Shown: piece after piece, positions 53,702-62,342 of the stretch
Numbering within the stretch: the stretch's first letter is position 1
Layout: the number at the start of each line of letters is the position of its first letter
The notes under the pieces: model-generated
Database searches by the model: none
What the model saw: the letters and a program-made list of their open reading frames with translations, nothing else
What the model was told of the DNA's origin: nothing
Translations under genes and position numbers: made by a program
DNA from: Demequina sp. NBRC 110054
Lineage (GTDB): Bacteria; Actinomycetota; Actinomycetes; Actinomycetales; Demequinaceae
NCBI RefSeq assembly: GCF_002090115.1
Contig: NZ_BBRK01000004.1
Location: 1,736,001 to 1,800,000, forward strand
DNA: 64,000 nucleotides
Direction of reading: 5' to 3'

Positions 53702-54363
53702 GCGGCGGCCCTCCCGCGGTTCCACGGCATCGCGAGGCGCCCGACGAGCACGAGTGCCAGGTCGAGCACGAGCGCGAGCGCGAGGCACAGCAGCGACGCG
53801 GTCATGATCTGCGCGCGATAGTCGGACTGGAAGCCGCGGAACATCAGCTGCCCGAGGCCTCCGTACCCGACGACGACCCCGACCGTCACCATCGCCACGG
53901 TGCTCACGGTCGCGATCCGCAGGCCCGCGAGGATCGCGGGCAGCGCGATGGGCAGCTCCACCGCGAACAGCAGGCGGGTGGGGGAGTAGCCGAGCCCGCG
54001 CGCGGCGTCGACGACGTCCGCGTCGACGCTCTGCAGCCCGACCAGCGTGTTGCGCACGAGCACGAGCAGCGCGTACATGACGAGGCCGATGAGCACCGTC
54101 GTGCGGCCGATGCCCGTGAAGGGTGCGAGCAGAGCGAACAGCGCGAATGACGGGATCGTGTAGAGGACGCCGCTCACGCCCATGATCGGCGCGGCCAGGC
54201 GCGGGTACCGGCGGGCGATCACTGCCATCGGAAGCGCGACGAGCGCCGCGATCGCGATCGCCTGGAGCGTCAGCGTCGTGTGGATCGACAGCTGGTGCGC
54301 GACCTCGTCCCAGTTCCGCTCGAGGTACTCCCACGAGAACCACGGGTTGGGGACGTCGTCCAT
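53698..54363 (-). CDS. Osmoprotectant ABC transporter permease (first)
   Basis: 221 residues. SGVLYTIPSFALFALLAPFTGIGRTTVLIGLVMYALLVLVRNTLVG is the hallmark of OpuCB-type permeases, and the EAA-like loop is DAARGLGYSPTRLLFAVELPIALP. The start chosen is the ATG 6 nt after a TACCCT -10, leaderless. It forms a heterodimer with the second permease. Confidence 0.92.
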   Translation of the reverse strand: MDDVPNPWFSWEYLERNWDEVAHQLSIHTTLTLQAIAIAALVALPMAVIARRYPRLAAPIMGVSGVLYTIPSFALFALLAPFTGIGRTTVLIGLVMYALLVLVRNTLVGLQSVDADVVDAARGLGYSPTRLLFAVELPIALPAILAGLRIATVSTVAMVTVGVVVGYGGLGQLMFRGFQSDYRAQIMTASLLCLALALVLDLALVLVGRLAMPWNRGRAAA

Positions 54364-54369
54364 CGTGCC

Positions 54370-54401
54370 AGGGTACACAGGGTGACGTGATCGGCTACGG
54401 T
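54370..54401. promoter_or_regulatory. Back-to-back leaderless promoters of the osmoprotectant importer
   Basis: On the minus strand TACCCT (54370-54375) is 6 nt before the permease ATG. On the plus strand TACGGT (54396-54401) is 6 nt before the ATPase ATG. Both transcripts start within about 45 bp, so one regulator could control all four genes. Confidence 0.5.
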
Positions 54402-54407
54402 GGCCGG

Positions 54408-55172
54408 ATGGAACGCACCGGCATCGTCTTCAGCGACGTGCGCAAGCAGTATGGCGACGGCGCCGTCGCGGTCGGATCGCTCGATCTCGAGGTGCGTGCG
54501 GGCGAGATCCTGGCGCTCGTGGGGCCCTCGGGCTGCGGCAAGTCGACGACGCTGCGCATGGTGAACCGGCTCGTGGAGCCGACCTCGGGATCGATCACCG
54601 TGGACGGCAGGAACGTCATGGACGCGGACCCCGTCGAGCTGCGCAGGAGCATCGGCTACGTGATCCAGCACGTGGGCCTGTTCCCACATCGGACCGTCGC
54701 CCAGAACGTCGGCACCGTCCCGGGGCTGCTCGGCTGGTCGAAGGCCGATACGCAGGCAAGGGTGGACGAGCTGCTCGCGCTCGTAGGGCTGCCTCGCGAG
54801 GAGTACGGTGCGCGCTACCCGCACGAGCTGTCGGGAGGCGAGCGTCAGCGCGTCGGTGTGGCCCGCGCGCTCGCGGTCCGGCCTCCGGTGCTGCTCATGG
54901 ACGAGCCGTTCGGCGCGGTGGACCCGCAGGGCAGGCGCAGGCTCCAGCGCGAGTTCGCGGCGATCCAGGCCGAGCTCGGCACCACCGTGATGATGGTGAC
55001 GCACGACATCCGCGAGGCCGTGCTCCTCGCCGACCGCATCGCGGTGCTGAGCCGCGGAGGTGTGCTCGAGCAGCTCGGCACTCCGGATGAGGTGACGACG
55101 ACGCCCGCGAACGCCTTCGTGGAGGACTTCCTCGCCGACTTCGACGTCGAGCCGCGTCAGGCCGGCGACTGA
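54408..55172 (+). CDS. Osmoprotectant ABC transporter ATP-binding protein
   Basis: 254 residues from the leaderless ATG (MERTGIVFSDV); a GTG at 54387 is the alternative. Walker A GPSGCGKST, HVGLFPHRTVAQNVGTVPGLLGW (the OpuCA-type Q-loop region), signature LSGGERQR and Walker B LLMDEPFGAVDPQGR. There is no C-terminal CBS pair, which longer OpuCA proteins use to sense ionic strength. Its end overlaps the convergent DUF4126 gene by 16 bp. Confidence 0.93.
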   Translation: MERTGIVFSDVRKQYGDGAVAVGSLDLEVRAGEILALVGPSGCGKSTTLRMVNRLVEPTSGSITVDGRNVMDADPVELRRSIGYVIQHVGLFPHRTVAQNVGTVPGLLGWSKADTQARVDELLALVGLPREEYGARYPHELSGGERQRVGVARALAVRPPVLLMDEPFGAVDPQGRRRLQREFAAIQAELGTTVMMVTHDIREAVLLADRIAVLSRGGVLEQLGTPDEVTTTPANAFVEDFLADFDVEPRQAGD

Positions 55173-55948
55173 TCCTTCGGAGCGGCGGCCTGTGAGGGCA
55201 TGTCGGGCTCCTCGGCCGGCTCGTCCGGCGTCTCGGCGCTCGCGCCGTTGCCGCGCGAGCCCATGCGCTCGCGGTACTCGGTGGTCCACGTCTTCCAGCG
55301 CTCGCGCCGCGAGCCGCGCCCGGCCTCCTGCTCGGCCTCGCGCTCGAGCCGCTTGCTCGTCTGCAGCAGGCCCTTGTGCTTGCGGCGGCGGCGACCGTTG
55401 GAGACGATCCGGTACAGCGCGGCGATGAGCACGATGAAAACCACGACGACGAGCGCCGGGATGAAGATCGCGAGGAAGGACAGGCCGACCGCGATCGCGT
55501 CCTCGGCGAAGGACGCGAGCGGTGCTCCCGTGCCGCCTGTCGACGCGTTGATCGTGGGCCTGGACGCGGTCTTGGAGACATGGACGATGCCGGCGATGAC
55601 CGCGCCGACGATGCCAGCGATGAGCGGGTTCTCGGTCCAGAAGACGTGGCCGTCGAACTCTGCGGCGGCCGCGCTGGCGGCGAAGATCACGCCGCCGACG
55701 AGCGGGCGCACCGCGGTCTGGATCAGGTCGTTGACGGTGTCGACGCCGGGGATCTTGTCGAGCACGATCTCGGCGGCGAGCAGGATGAGCCCGATGATGA
55801 TCGCCGGCCAGGACTGGAGCCACATCAGCTGGTCGGGGAGCTCCATCACATCCGTGAAGCGCGCGAAGATGCCCACCATGACGAGGGGGATGAAGGCGTT
55901 GAGGCCCGCCGCGGCCGAGAGGCCGGCTCCGGTGAGTGCGGCGAACAT
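55157..55948 (-). CDS. DUF4126 membrane protein
   Basis: 263 residues. Five to six hydrophobic segments; the head TGAGLSAAAGLNAFIPLVMVGIFARF is diagnostic of DUF4126. The C-terminal 80 residues are charged and cytoplasmic (KRLEREAEQEAGRGSRRERWK), then acidic and Pro-rich. Function unknown. The start follows CAGGAGGTTCAC. Confidence 0.85.
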   Translation of the reverse strand: MFAALTGAGLSAAAGLNAFIPLVMVGIFARFTDVMELPDQLMWLQSWPAIIIGLILLAAEIVLDKIPGVDTVNDLIQTAVRPLVGGVIFAASAAAAEFDGHVFWTENPLIAGIVGAVIAGIVHVSKTASRPTINASTGGTGAPLASFAEDAIAVGLSFLAIFIPALVVVVFIVLIAALYRIVSNGRRRRKHKGLLQTSKRLEREAEQEAGRGSRRERWKTWTTEYRERMGSRGNGASAETPDEPAEEPDMPSQAAAPKDQSPA

Positions 55949-56033
55949 GTGAACCTCCTGGATAGGTCGCCCCCGCGGGCGTGCACGGCACCACGATATC
56001 GTCCGGTCGGCGCGCGAGGCAGCGCCGGACACA

Positions 56034-56067
56034 CGAGAGGCCCCCGGCCTGAGCCGGGGGCCTCTCG
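56034..56067. terminator. Hairpin between tRNA-His and DUF4126
   Basis: A perfect 15-bp stem CGAGAGGCCCCCGGC / GCCGGGGGCCTCTCG with a CTGA loop, just after tRNA-His. Confidence 0.7.
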
Positions 56068-56074
56068 TGATTCC

Positions 56075-56151
56075 TGGGGTGGCTGACGGGACTTGAACCC
56101 GCGGCCCTCGCGACCACAACGCGATGCTCTACCTGCTGAGCTACAGCCACC
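56075..56151 (-). tRNA. tRNA-His (anticodon GUG)
   Basis: Acceptor GTGGCTG / CAGCCAC, anticodon loop TTGTGGT (GTG), T-arm GCGGGTTCAAGTCCCGT. The extra G at -1 (56151) faces C73, the histidine identity pair, and CCA is encoded. It lies downstream of orn, a conserved actinobacterial arrangement. Confidence 0.95.
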
Positions 56152-56220
56152 ATCGGCCCCTGCGAACAAGGGCCAGCGAAAAGTGTACCGTGCCTGCGCG
56201 GGTGCTGAGGACCGTCCGCC

Positions 56221-56871
56221 TCAACCGGTGGCTTCTGAGGCCTCCGGCGTCGGCGCCGCGGCGCCCTCCGTGGACGGGTGCACGACCCGCTCCGAGGCGG
56301 CGCGCGACTCGTCCGAGTCGGGGCCCGGGAGCGGGACCAGGATGGTCTCCCGGTAGTAGCGCAGCTCCGCGATCGAGTCCTGGATGTCGCCGAGCGCGCG
56401 GTGGTTGCCGGTCTTGTCCGGGGCGTGGAAGAACACCCGCGGGTACCAGCGCCGCACGAGCTCCTTGAGGGAGCTGACGTCCACGACGCGGTAGTGCAGG
56501 CGCTCCATCAGCTGCGGCATGTCGCGCTCGAGGAATGCCTTGTCCATGCCGACGGTGTTGCCCGCGAGCGGGGGACGGGCTCCCGCCGGGATGTGGGCGT
56601 TGATGTAGGCGAGGACCTGCTGCTGCGCGTCCTGCATCGTGGTGCCGTGCTCGAGCTCGGGGAGCAGTCCGGACGTCTCGTGCATCTTCGTCACGAAGTC
56701 GTTCATCTGCTCGAGCGCGGCGGCCGGTGGGCGGATCACGACGGAGACGCCTTCGCCGAGCACGTTGAGCTCGGCGTCGGTCACCAGGCACGCGACCTCG
56801 ACGAGCGCGTCGTTCTCGAGGTCCAGCCCGGTCATCTCGCAGTCGATCCAGACGAGGTGATCAGAAGCCAT
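56221..56871 (-). CDS. orn: Oligoribonuclease
   Basis: 216 residues. A 3'-5' exonuclease that finishes degradation of very short RNAs, including the c-di-GMP product pGpG, which links it to the EAL proteins here. DEDDh residues are in WIDCEMTGLD, GNTVGMDKAFLERDMP and NHRALGDIQDSIAELRYYRE. About 35 extra C-terminal residues, Pro/Ala/Glu-rich, exceed the usual ~180. TAGAGT lies 6 nt before the ATG (leaderless). Confidence 0.95.
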   Translation of the reverse strand: MASDHLVWIDCEMTGLDLENDALVEVACLVTDAELNVLGEGVSVVIRPPAAALEQMNDFVTKMHETSGLLPELEHGTTMQDAQQQVLAYINAHIPAGARPPLAGNTVGMDKAFLERDMPQLMERLHYRVVDVSSLKELVRRWYPRVFFHAPDKTGNHRALGDIQDSIAELRYYRETILVPLPGPDSDESRAASERVVHPSTEGAAAPTPEASEATG

Positions 56872-56877
56872 GCGTTC

Positions 56878-56883
56878 ACTCTA
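56878..56883 (-). promoter_or_regulatory. -10 box of a leaderless orn transcript
   Basis: TAGAGT on the minus strand, 6 nt before the orn ATG. Confidence 0.45.
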
Positions 56884-56927
56884 GAGGGTGGGAAGGACAT
56901 CTCCGGTTGACGCGACGTTGGTTACAT

Positions 56928-56951
56928 GGTTAGTTAGTTGAGTAACTAACC
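56928..56951. promoter_or_regulatory. GntR (YtrA-type) operator
   Basis: GGTTAGTTA-GTTGAG-TAACTAACC, a perfect 9-bp inverted repeat, 15 bp before the GntR start. Its A+T-rich sequence stands out in this DNA. It likely binds the GntR protein encoded next. Confidence 0.7.
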
Positions 56952-56965
56952 AATGTGGAGGGTCA

Positions 56966-57322
56966 ATGGACGACGGAAGGCCGCTGTTCCTTCAGATCGC
57001 CGAGGCGCTCGAGTCGGCGATCCTCGACGGCTCGATGCCGGAGGGCTCCCAGGTGCCCTCGATCAACGAGCTGGCGACCTTCCACCGGATCAACCCGGCG
57101 ACCGCGCTGAAGGGCGTGAACCGCCTGGTCGACGCGGAGATCCTGCACAAGAGAAGGGGAGTGGGCATGTTCGTCACCGAGGGGGCCAGGGCACGACTGC
57201 TCGCGGCGCGACGCGGCGACTTCGTGACCTTGCACGTGGCGCCGCTGGCCGCCCGTGCGAAGGCGCTCGGGATCGACGCGGCGGAGCTTGCCGACATGCT
57301 CAAGGAGGAGATGGAGCGATGA
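56966..57322 (+). CDS. GntR-family repressor, YtrA subfamily
   Basis: 118 residues, a winged helix (LFLQIAEALESAILDGSMPEGSQVPSINELATFHRINPATALKGVNRLVDAEILHKRRGVGMFV) plus a short C-terminal dimer helix. The short form without a ligand domain is the YtrA subfamily, which usually controls an adjoining ABC transporter. The start follows GTGGAGGG. It overlaps the ATPase gene by 4 bp. Confidence 0.9.
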   Translation: MDDGRPLFLQIAEALESAILDGSMPEGSQVPSINELATFHRINPATALKGVNRLVDAEILHKRRGVGMFVTEGARARLLAARRGDFVTLHVAPLAARAKALGIDAAELADMLKEEMER

Positions 57323-58206
57323 CGCACACACTCGAGGCGACGGGCCTCACCAAGCGATTCGGGGACGTCACGGCGCTCGGCGATGTGAGCTTCCGGCTCG
57401 ACGAGCCCGGGATCCACGGCCTGCTGGGCAGGAACGGCGCGGGCAAGACGACCCTGATGAACCTGCTCACGGGACAGGACTTCCCGACCGAGGGCCGCGT
57501 CCGGCTGCACGGGCACGACCCCGCCGTCGGTGCCCAGGGCTTCGGCCGCGTCGCGTTCATCAAGGAGTCGCAGGCCTATCCCGAGGGGTTCAAGGGTCGC
57601 CACGTCCTCAAGGCCGCGGCCGCGGTGTACTCCCGATGGGACGACGACTACGCGTCGCGCCTTGTCGAGGAGTTCCAGGCCCCGCTCGATCGCTACATGA
57701 AGAAGCTCTCGCGAGGACAGCGATCCGCGGTCGGTGCGATCGTCGCGCTCGCGTCGCGCGCCGACGTCACCCTGCTCGACGAGCCCTATGCGGGCCTCGA
57801 CGCGGTCGCGCGGCAGATGCTCTACGACCGCCTGATCGAGGACTTCGCCGCGCACCCGCGGGTGATCCTCATGTCGACGCACCTCATCGACGAGGCGGCC
57901 GATCTCTTCGAGCGCGTGCTCGTGCTCGACAAGGGGGCGCTCCTCATCGACGATGACGCCGATTCCCTCCGTGGCACGGCGGTGCGGATCGTCGGCGCCG
58001 TCGAATCCGTCGAGCGCGTCGCCGCGGGTCGCGACGTGCTGCACAGGGAGACGCTCGGCGGCACCGCCGCGCTCACCCTGGACGGCGTGGACGAGGCCTT
58101 CCGCGCCGACGCCCTTGCCGCGGGCCTCGAGCTCGCGCCCGTGTCCCTTCAGCAGCTCATCGTGCGCCGCACCGGTGCGCCCACCTCTCAGGAGATGTCG
58201 CTATGA
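57319..58206 (+). CDS. ABC transporter ATP-binding protein of the GntR operon
   Basis: 295 residues. Walker A GRNGAGKTT, signature LSRGQRSA (Arg for the second Gly), Walker B VTLLDEPYAGLD and H-loop STHLIDEA. The family pairs with YtrA regulators; substrate unknown, often linked to cell-envelope stress. The C-terminal part (about 205-295) is an accessory domain. It overlaps the permease gene by 4 bp. Confidence 0.88.
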   Translation: MTHTLEATGLTKRFGDVTALGDVSFRLDEPGIHGLLGRNGAGKTTLMNLLTGQDFPTEGRVRLHGHDPAVGAQGFGRVAFIKESQAYPEGFKGRHVLKAAAAVYSRWDDDYASRLVEEFQAPLDRYMKKLSRGQRSAVGAIVALASRADVTLLDEPYAGLDAVARQMLYDRLIEDFAAHPRVILMSTHLIDEAADLFERVLVLDKGALLIDDDADSLRGTAVRIVGAVESVERVAAGRDVLHRETLGGTAALTLDGVDEAFRADALAAGLELAPVSLQQLIVRRTGAPTSQEMSL

Positions 58207-58982
58207 CCACCATCGACGCCACCGGCGCGCCGCTCGCCGACCGTTCGATCGCCTCGCTGGGCCACCGCCTCGGCGCCGTCCTGCGGATCCACCTCGCGGG
58301 CCCGTTCCTCACCCTGATCCAGCCGTGGATCGTGACCGCGGTGATCTTCGCCGTCAACCTCGCCGTGTACGGGATGATCGCCTACGCGGCAGGCGGGGTC
58401 TCGGCGATCGACGACGACGCCTTCAAGCACGGAGGCTCGGTGAGCTGGGTCTTCGTCTTCATGATCGTGGTCGCGGTCCAGGCGATGCACTTCACGTTCC
58501 GGTTCGCCCTGGGACTCTCGATCGACCGCCGCGACTACTACCTGGGCACCATCGGGTTCTTCGGACTGCTGTCGCTCGTGTACTCGCTCGGACTGACCCT
58601 GCTGGTCGTGCTCGAGAGGCTCACCGGAGGCTGGTGGCTCAATGCCGCGTTCTTCGCGCCGATCCCGCTCGACTCCGCGCCGCTGACGACGGTCGCGTAC
58701 GTGTTCGTGGTCGGGTTCCTGCTCGCCTTCGGTGCGGGCGCGTTCTCTGCATCAGTGTGGGTCCGCTGGGGTGCGCGAGGGCTCTACTGGTACTTCGGCA
58801 TCCTCGCCTTCGGCGTCGTCGCGTTCCTGTGGAGCGTCACCGCCGCCGAGGCGTGGCCCGACGTGTGGTCCTTCCTCGCGGACACGTCCCTCGCGGGGCT
58901 CGCGACCTGGGCGCTGCCGGTCGTGGCGCTGTGCGTCGCGGGCGGGTGGGCCCTGCTGCGAAGGGCGCCGCTCCGGTCCTAG
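58203..58982 (+). CDS. Membrane subunit of the GntR-operon ABC transporter
   Basis: 259 residues with six hydrophobic segments (first near 40-60, last near 230-250). No enzyme motif; the topology and its place after the ATPase identify it as the permease. It lacks a large extracellular loop. Confidence 0.8.
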   Translation: MTTIDATGAPLADRSIASLGHRLGAVLRIHLAGPFLTLIQPWIVTAVIFAVNLAVYGMIAYAAGGVSAIDDDAFKHGGSVSWVFVFMIVVAVQAMHFTFRFALGLSIDRRDYYLGTIGFFGLLSLVYSLGLTLLVVLERLTGGWWLNAAFFAPIPLDSAPLTTVAYVFVVGFLLAFGAGAFSASVWVRWGARGLYWYFGILAFGVVAFLWSVTAAEAWPDVWSFLADTSLAGLATWALPVVALCVAGGWALLRRAPLRS

Positions 58983-59016
58983 GCCCAGGCGTCGCCGTCG
59001 GCGGCATCGGGGCGAT

Positions 59017-59049
59017 CCCGGGTCGTCGGCGAGACGCCGCAGACCCGGG
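59017..59049. terminator. Terminator between the ABC operon and the old yellow enzyme gene
   Basis: CCCGGGTC / GACCCGGG, a perfect 8-bp stem enclosing a second small stem (GGCG / CGCC). Confidence 0.6.
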
Positions 59050-59066
59050 CCGTCGACCCTCCGGCC

Positions 59067-60176
59067 TCAGCCCTCGAGGTCGGAGGGCACGCGACGCGCG
59101 GCGAACGTGCCGCGCAGGAACTGCCGCGGCCAGTAGCCGATCTCGACACCCAGCTCGTGCGCTGCGCGCAGCGGGAAGTGCGGGTCGCGGAGGAACTCGC
59201 GTCCCGCGAACACGGCGGACGCCTTCCCCTCGGAGATGATGCTGTCCGCCTGCTTCGCGTCCACGATCTCGCCGACGGCGCCCGTGATGATCCCCGCGCG
59301 GTCGTAGACCGCGGCGGCGTGAGGCACCTGGTAGCCGGGGCCGGTGGGGATCTGTGCCCCGGGGACGAGCCCGCCGGTCGAGACGTCGATCATGTCGACG
59401 CCCGCCTCGCGCAGCCACGTCGCGACGGTCACGGTGTCCTCGAGGGTCCAGCCCTCCGGCTCCATCCAGTCGGTCGCGGACATGCGGACCAGGACCGGGA
59501 CGTCGGGACCCGCGATCGCGCGCACCTCCTTGGCGATGTCGAGCAGGAGGCGCGAGCGGTTCACGATCGAGCCGCCGTACTCGTCCTCGCGGTCGTTCGA
59601 CAGCGGCGAGAGGAACTGGTGGATCAGGTAGCCGTGCGCCGCGTGGATCTCCAGCACGTCGAAGCCCGCGGCGAGCGCCCGTGCGGCCGACTGGCCGAAC
59701 GCGTAGACGATGTCGTTGATCTCGTCGGAGGACAGCCCGTTGGGCTCGCGGTAGCCCGGGTAGGCGATCGGCGACGGCGCGACGGTGGTCCACCCGCCGT
59801 CCTCCTTCGGGACGCTGCCGTTGCCGTCCCACGGGCGCATCGTCGACGCCTTGCGACCCGCGTGCGCGAGCTGGATGCCGGCCTTCGCGCCCTGGGAGTG
59901 GATGAAGTCCACGATCCGGGTCCACGACGCCTGCTGCTCATCGCACCACAGGCCCGGGCACCACGGCGTGATGCGTCCCTCGGGAACCACTCCGGTCGCC
60001 TCGGCCATCACCAGGCCGGCCCCGCCCTGCGCGTACGAGCCGAGCTCGACGAGGTGCCAGTCGGTCGGCACGCCGTCCTGCGCGTCGCACGAGTACTGGC
60101 ACATCGGGCTGACCCACAGGCGGTTGCGGAACTCGACTGTGCGGATCGTCAGGGGGGAGAACAGCGTGGAGGTCAT
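59067..60176 (-). CDS. Old yellow enzyme, YqjM/NADPH dehydrogenase type
   Basis: 369 residues, an FMN-dependent ene-reductase. SPMCQYSC carries the YqjM-type redox-tuning Cys, GIQLAHAGRKAS and EIHAAHGYLIHQFLSPLSNDREDEYGG the active-site region, and FAGREFLRDPHFPLRAA the phosphate site. It reduces activated double bonds; natural substrate unknown. The start MTSTLFSPL is used; an upstream GTG (60182) adds two residues. A TetR gene lies just upstream on the same strand and may regulate it. Confidence 0.93.
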   Translation of the reverse strand: MTSTLFSPLTIRTVEFRNRLWVSPMCQYSCDAQDGVPTDWHLVELGSYAQGGAGLVMAEATGVVPEGRITPWCPGLWCDEQQASWTRIVDFIHSQGAKAGIQLAHAGRKASTMRPWDGNGSVPKEDGGWTTVAPSPIAYPGYREPNGLSSDEINDIVYAFGQSAARALAAGFDVLEIHAAHGYLIHQFLSPLSNDREDEYGGSIVNRSRLLLDIAKEVRAIAGPDVPVLVRMSATDWMEPEGWTLEDTVTVATWLREAGVDMIDVSTGGLVPGAQIPTGPGYQVPHAAAVYDRAGIITGAVGEIVDAKQADSIISEGKASAVFAGREFLRDPHFPLRAAHELGVEIGYWPRQFLRGTFAARRVPSDLEG

Positions 60177-60246
60177 GCGCACATCCTGTCGTACATCGCT
60201 CGATTTGCGAACAGTCGCGCGCCGATGAGGTGGAAGGGGCGGCCCC

Positions 60247-60852
60247 TCAGTCCTTCGAGTCCGCGAGCGCGAACCAGTAGCGAGGCGTCGCCTCGATCAG
60301 GAAATCCGAGGCCGCGTCGCGATCGCGAGGCTCGGGCGACATCAGCCACGCGCGCAGCGCGCCGACCAGTCCGTGGCTCGTGAAGGCGACCTCCATCTCG
60401 AGTCTCAGCCGCTCCTCCGGGTCGTTGACGCGGTGCGGGGCGCTCCTCTCGGCGAACTCGAGCAGGGAGCCCTCGATGTGGCGCGCGAGCATCGCCGACA
60501 TCGCGGTGCCGCGGTTGGCCTTGGTGGGTGCGAGCGCCATGCGGTAGACGTCCTGGTGCTCCTCGACGTGCGCGAGCAGCGCCGACTCGGAGTTGCGCCA
60601 TTCGGTCAGGAGGTCACCCTCGACGAAGCTGCCGAGGAAGTTCGCGCGGACCGTGTCCAGTCCGGCGGAGAGCACGCGTCCCAGGAGCTCCTCGGGGGAC
60701 TCCGCGTGGTTGTAGAAGGTGGCGCGCGAGACATGGGCCGCGCGCGCGATCTCACTCACGGAGAGGTCCTCGATGGGACGCTCGGCGGCGAGCTGGAGCA
60801 CTGCGGTCTCGAGCGCCGCGGCACTGCGGGCGAAGCGAGGGTCGACGGTCAT
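60247..60852 (-). CDS. TetR-family regulator
   Basis: 201 residues. The helix-turn-helix region is ERPIEDLSVSEIARAAHVSRATFYNHAESPEELL; the rest is a ligand-binding domain. The likely target is itself or the old yellow enzyme gene 70 bp downstream. The ATG follows TAGGGT (60860-60865) by 7 nt, so it is leaderless. No clear palindrome is visible at its promoter. Confidence 0.88.
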   Translation of the reverse strand: MTVDPRFARSAAALETAVLQLAAERPIEDLSVSEIARAAHVSRATFYNHAESPEELLGRVLSAGLDTVRANFLGSFVEGDLLTEWRNSESALLAHVEEHQDVYRMALAPTKANRGTAMSAMLARHIEGSLLEFAERSAPHRVNDPEERLRLEMEVAFTSHGLVGALRAWLMSPEPRDRDAASDFLIEATPRYWFALADSKD

Positions 60853-60886
60853 ATTTGACACCCTAGCGCTATCTGTCGCGTGTATG

Positions 60887-60925
60887 GCAGAGGCCCCCCG
60901 CCCGATGTGGACAGGAGGCCTCTGC
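60887..60925 (-). terminator. Terminator after pntB
   Basis: GCAGAGGCC / GGCCTCTGC, a perfect 9-bp stem with a 21-nt loop, 14 bp beyond the pntB stop. Confidence 0.65.
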
Positions 60926-60938
60926 GAACTGGTTCGCC

Positions 60939-62342
60939 TCAGGCGTGCGCGCCCTCGTTCGACCGCACCTCGGTGAGGATCTCCTCGACCTTCGCCTTGG
61001 CGTCGCCGAAGAGCATCGCCGAGTTCTCGCGGAAGAACAGCGGGTTCTGCACTCCGGCGTACCCGGTGGCCATGGAGCGCTTGAAGACGATGCACTGCTT
61101 CGCCTTCCACACCTCCAAGACGGGCATGCCGGCGAGCGGCGAGCCCGGGTCCTCGAGCGCCGAGGGGTTCACCACGTCGTTGGCGCCGATGACGAGGACC
61201 ACGTCCGTCTCGGGGAAGTCGTCGTTGATCTCGTCCATCTCCAGGACGATGTCGTAGGGCACCTTGGCCTCGGCCAGCAGCACGTTCATGTGGCCGGGCA
61301 GGCGACCCGCGACCGGGTGGACGCCGAAGCGGACCTCGATGCCGTGCGCGCGCAGGTTCGACACGAGGTCGGCGACCGGGTACTGCGCCTTCGCGACGGC
61401 CATGCCGTAGCCGGGCACGATCACGACGGACTTCGCCTCGGTGAGCATCTCCGCGACGTCGGCCGCCTGGACCTCGGTGTGCTCGCCCTGCTCGACATCG
61501 GTCGACGAGCTCGCCTCGGTGCCGAAGCCTCCGAGGATCACGGAGATGAACGCGCGGTTCATCGCCTTGCACATGAGGTAGGAGAGGATCGCACCGGACG
61601 AGCCGACGAGCGCGCCCGTGACGATGAGCAGGTCGTTGCTCAGCATGAGGCCGGCCGCTGCCGCCGCCCATCCCGAGTACGAGTTGAGCATCGACACGAC
61701 GACGGGCATGTCGCCGCCGCCGATCGCGGCCACCAGGTGGAAGCCGAGCAGCAGCGCGATCACGGTCATGAGTAGCACAGGGACGATGCTTCCTGTCGCC
61801 ATGTAGACGAACATCAGGACCAGGCTGACGACGATCGCGCCGAGGTTCAGCCAGTTGCGTCCGGGCAGCGTCAGGGGGCTGGACTTCATCTTCGCGGACA
61901 GCTTGAGGTACGCGACGATCGAGCCGGTGAGAGTCACCGCACCGATGAAGATGCCGAGGAACACCTCGATCTGGTGGACCGCGTCGGCGTGGGTCTCGGT
62001 GAGGTGGGAGTTGAAGCCCACGAGCACCGCGGCCGCTCCCACGAAGCTGTGCAGCATCGCGATGAGCTCGGGCATCTGGGTCATCTCGACCGTACGCGCC
62101 CGCCAGGTGCCGATCGCCGCGCCGATCGCGAAGACCATGGCGATGAGGAGCGCCGCCTGGAGGGGGCGGTCCGAGGTGTCGAGCGAGAGGATGATCGTCG
62201 CGGCGAGGGCGAGCCCCATGCCGACCATGCCGAGCATGTTGCCGCGACGGGCCGTCTCCTGCTTGGACAGGCCCGCGAGAGACAGGACGAAGAGGACGGC
62301 GGCGACGAGGTACGTGGCCTGGGCGAGCGAGGTGAGCGTCAT
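60939..62342 (-). CDS. pntB: NAD(P) transhydrogenase, beta subunit
   Basis: 467 residues. Eight to nine membrane segments (1-260) form the proton path, then the NADPH-binding domain III (about 290-467) with [39 protein letters not shown] and [12 protein letters not shown]. It transfers hydride between NADH and NADP+ using the proton gradient. Its ATG overlaps the pntA stop (TGATG). Confidence 0.96.
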   Translation of the reverse strand: MTLTSLAQATYLVAAVLFVLSLAGLSKQETARRGNMLGMVGMGLALAATIILSLDTSDRPLQAALLIAMVFAIGAAIGTWRARTVEMTQMPELIAMLHSFVGAAAVLVGFNSHLTETHADAVHQIEVFLGIFIGAVTLTGSIVAYLKLSAKMKSSPLTLPGRNWLNLGAIVVSLVLMFVYMATGSIVPVLLMTVIALLLGFHLVAAIGGGDMPVVVSMLNSYSGWAAAAAGLMLSNDLLIVTGALVGSSGAILSYLMCKAMNRAFISVILGGFGTEASSSTDVEQGEHTEVQAADVAEMLTEAKSVVIVPGYGMAVAKAQYPVADLVSNLRAHGIEVRFGVHPVAGRLPGHMNVLLAEAKVPYDIVLEMDEINDDFPETDVVLVIGANDVVNPSALEDPGSPLAGMPVLEVWKAKQCIVFKRSMATGYAGVQNPLFFRENSAMLFGDAKAKVEEILTEVRSNEGAHA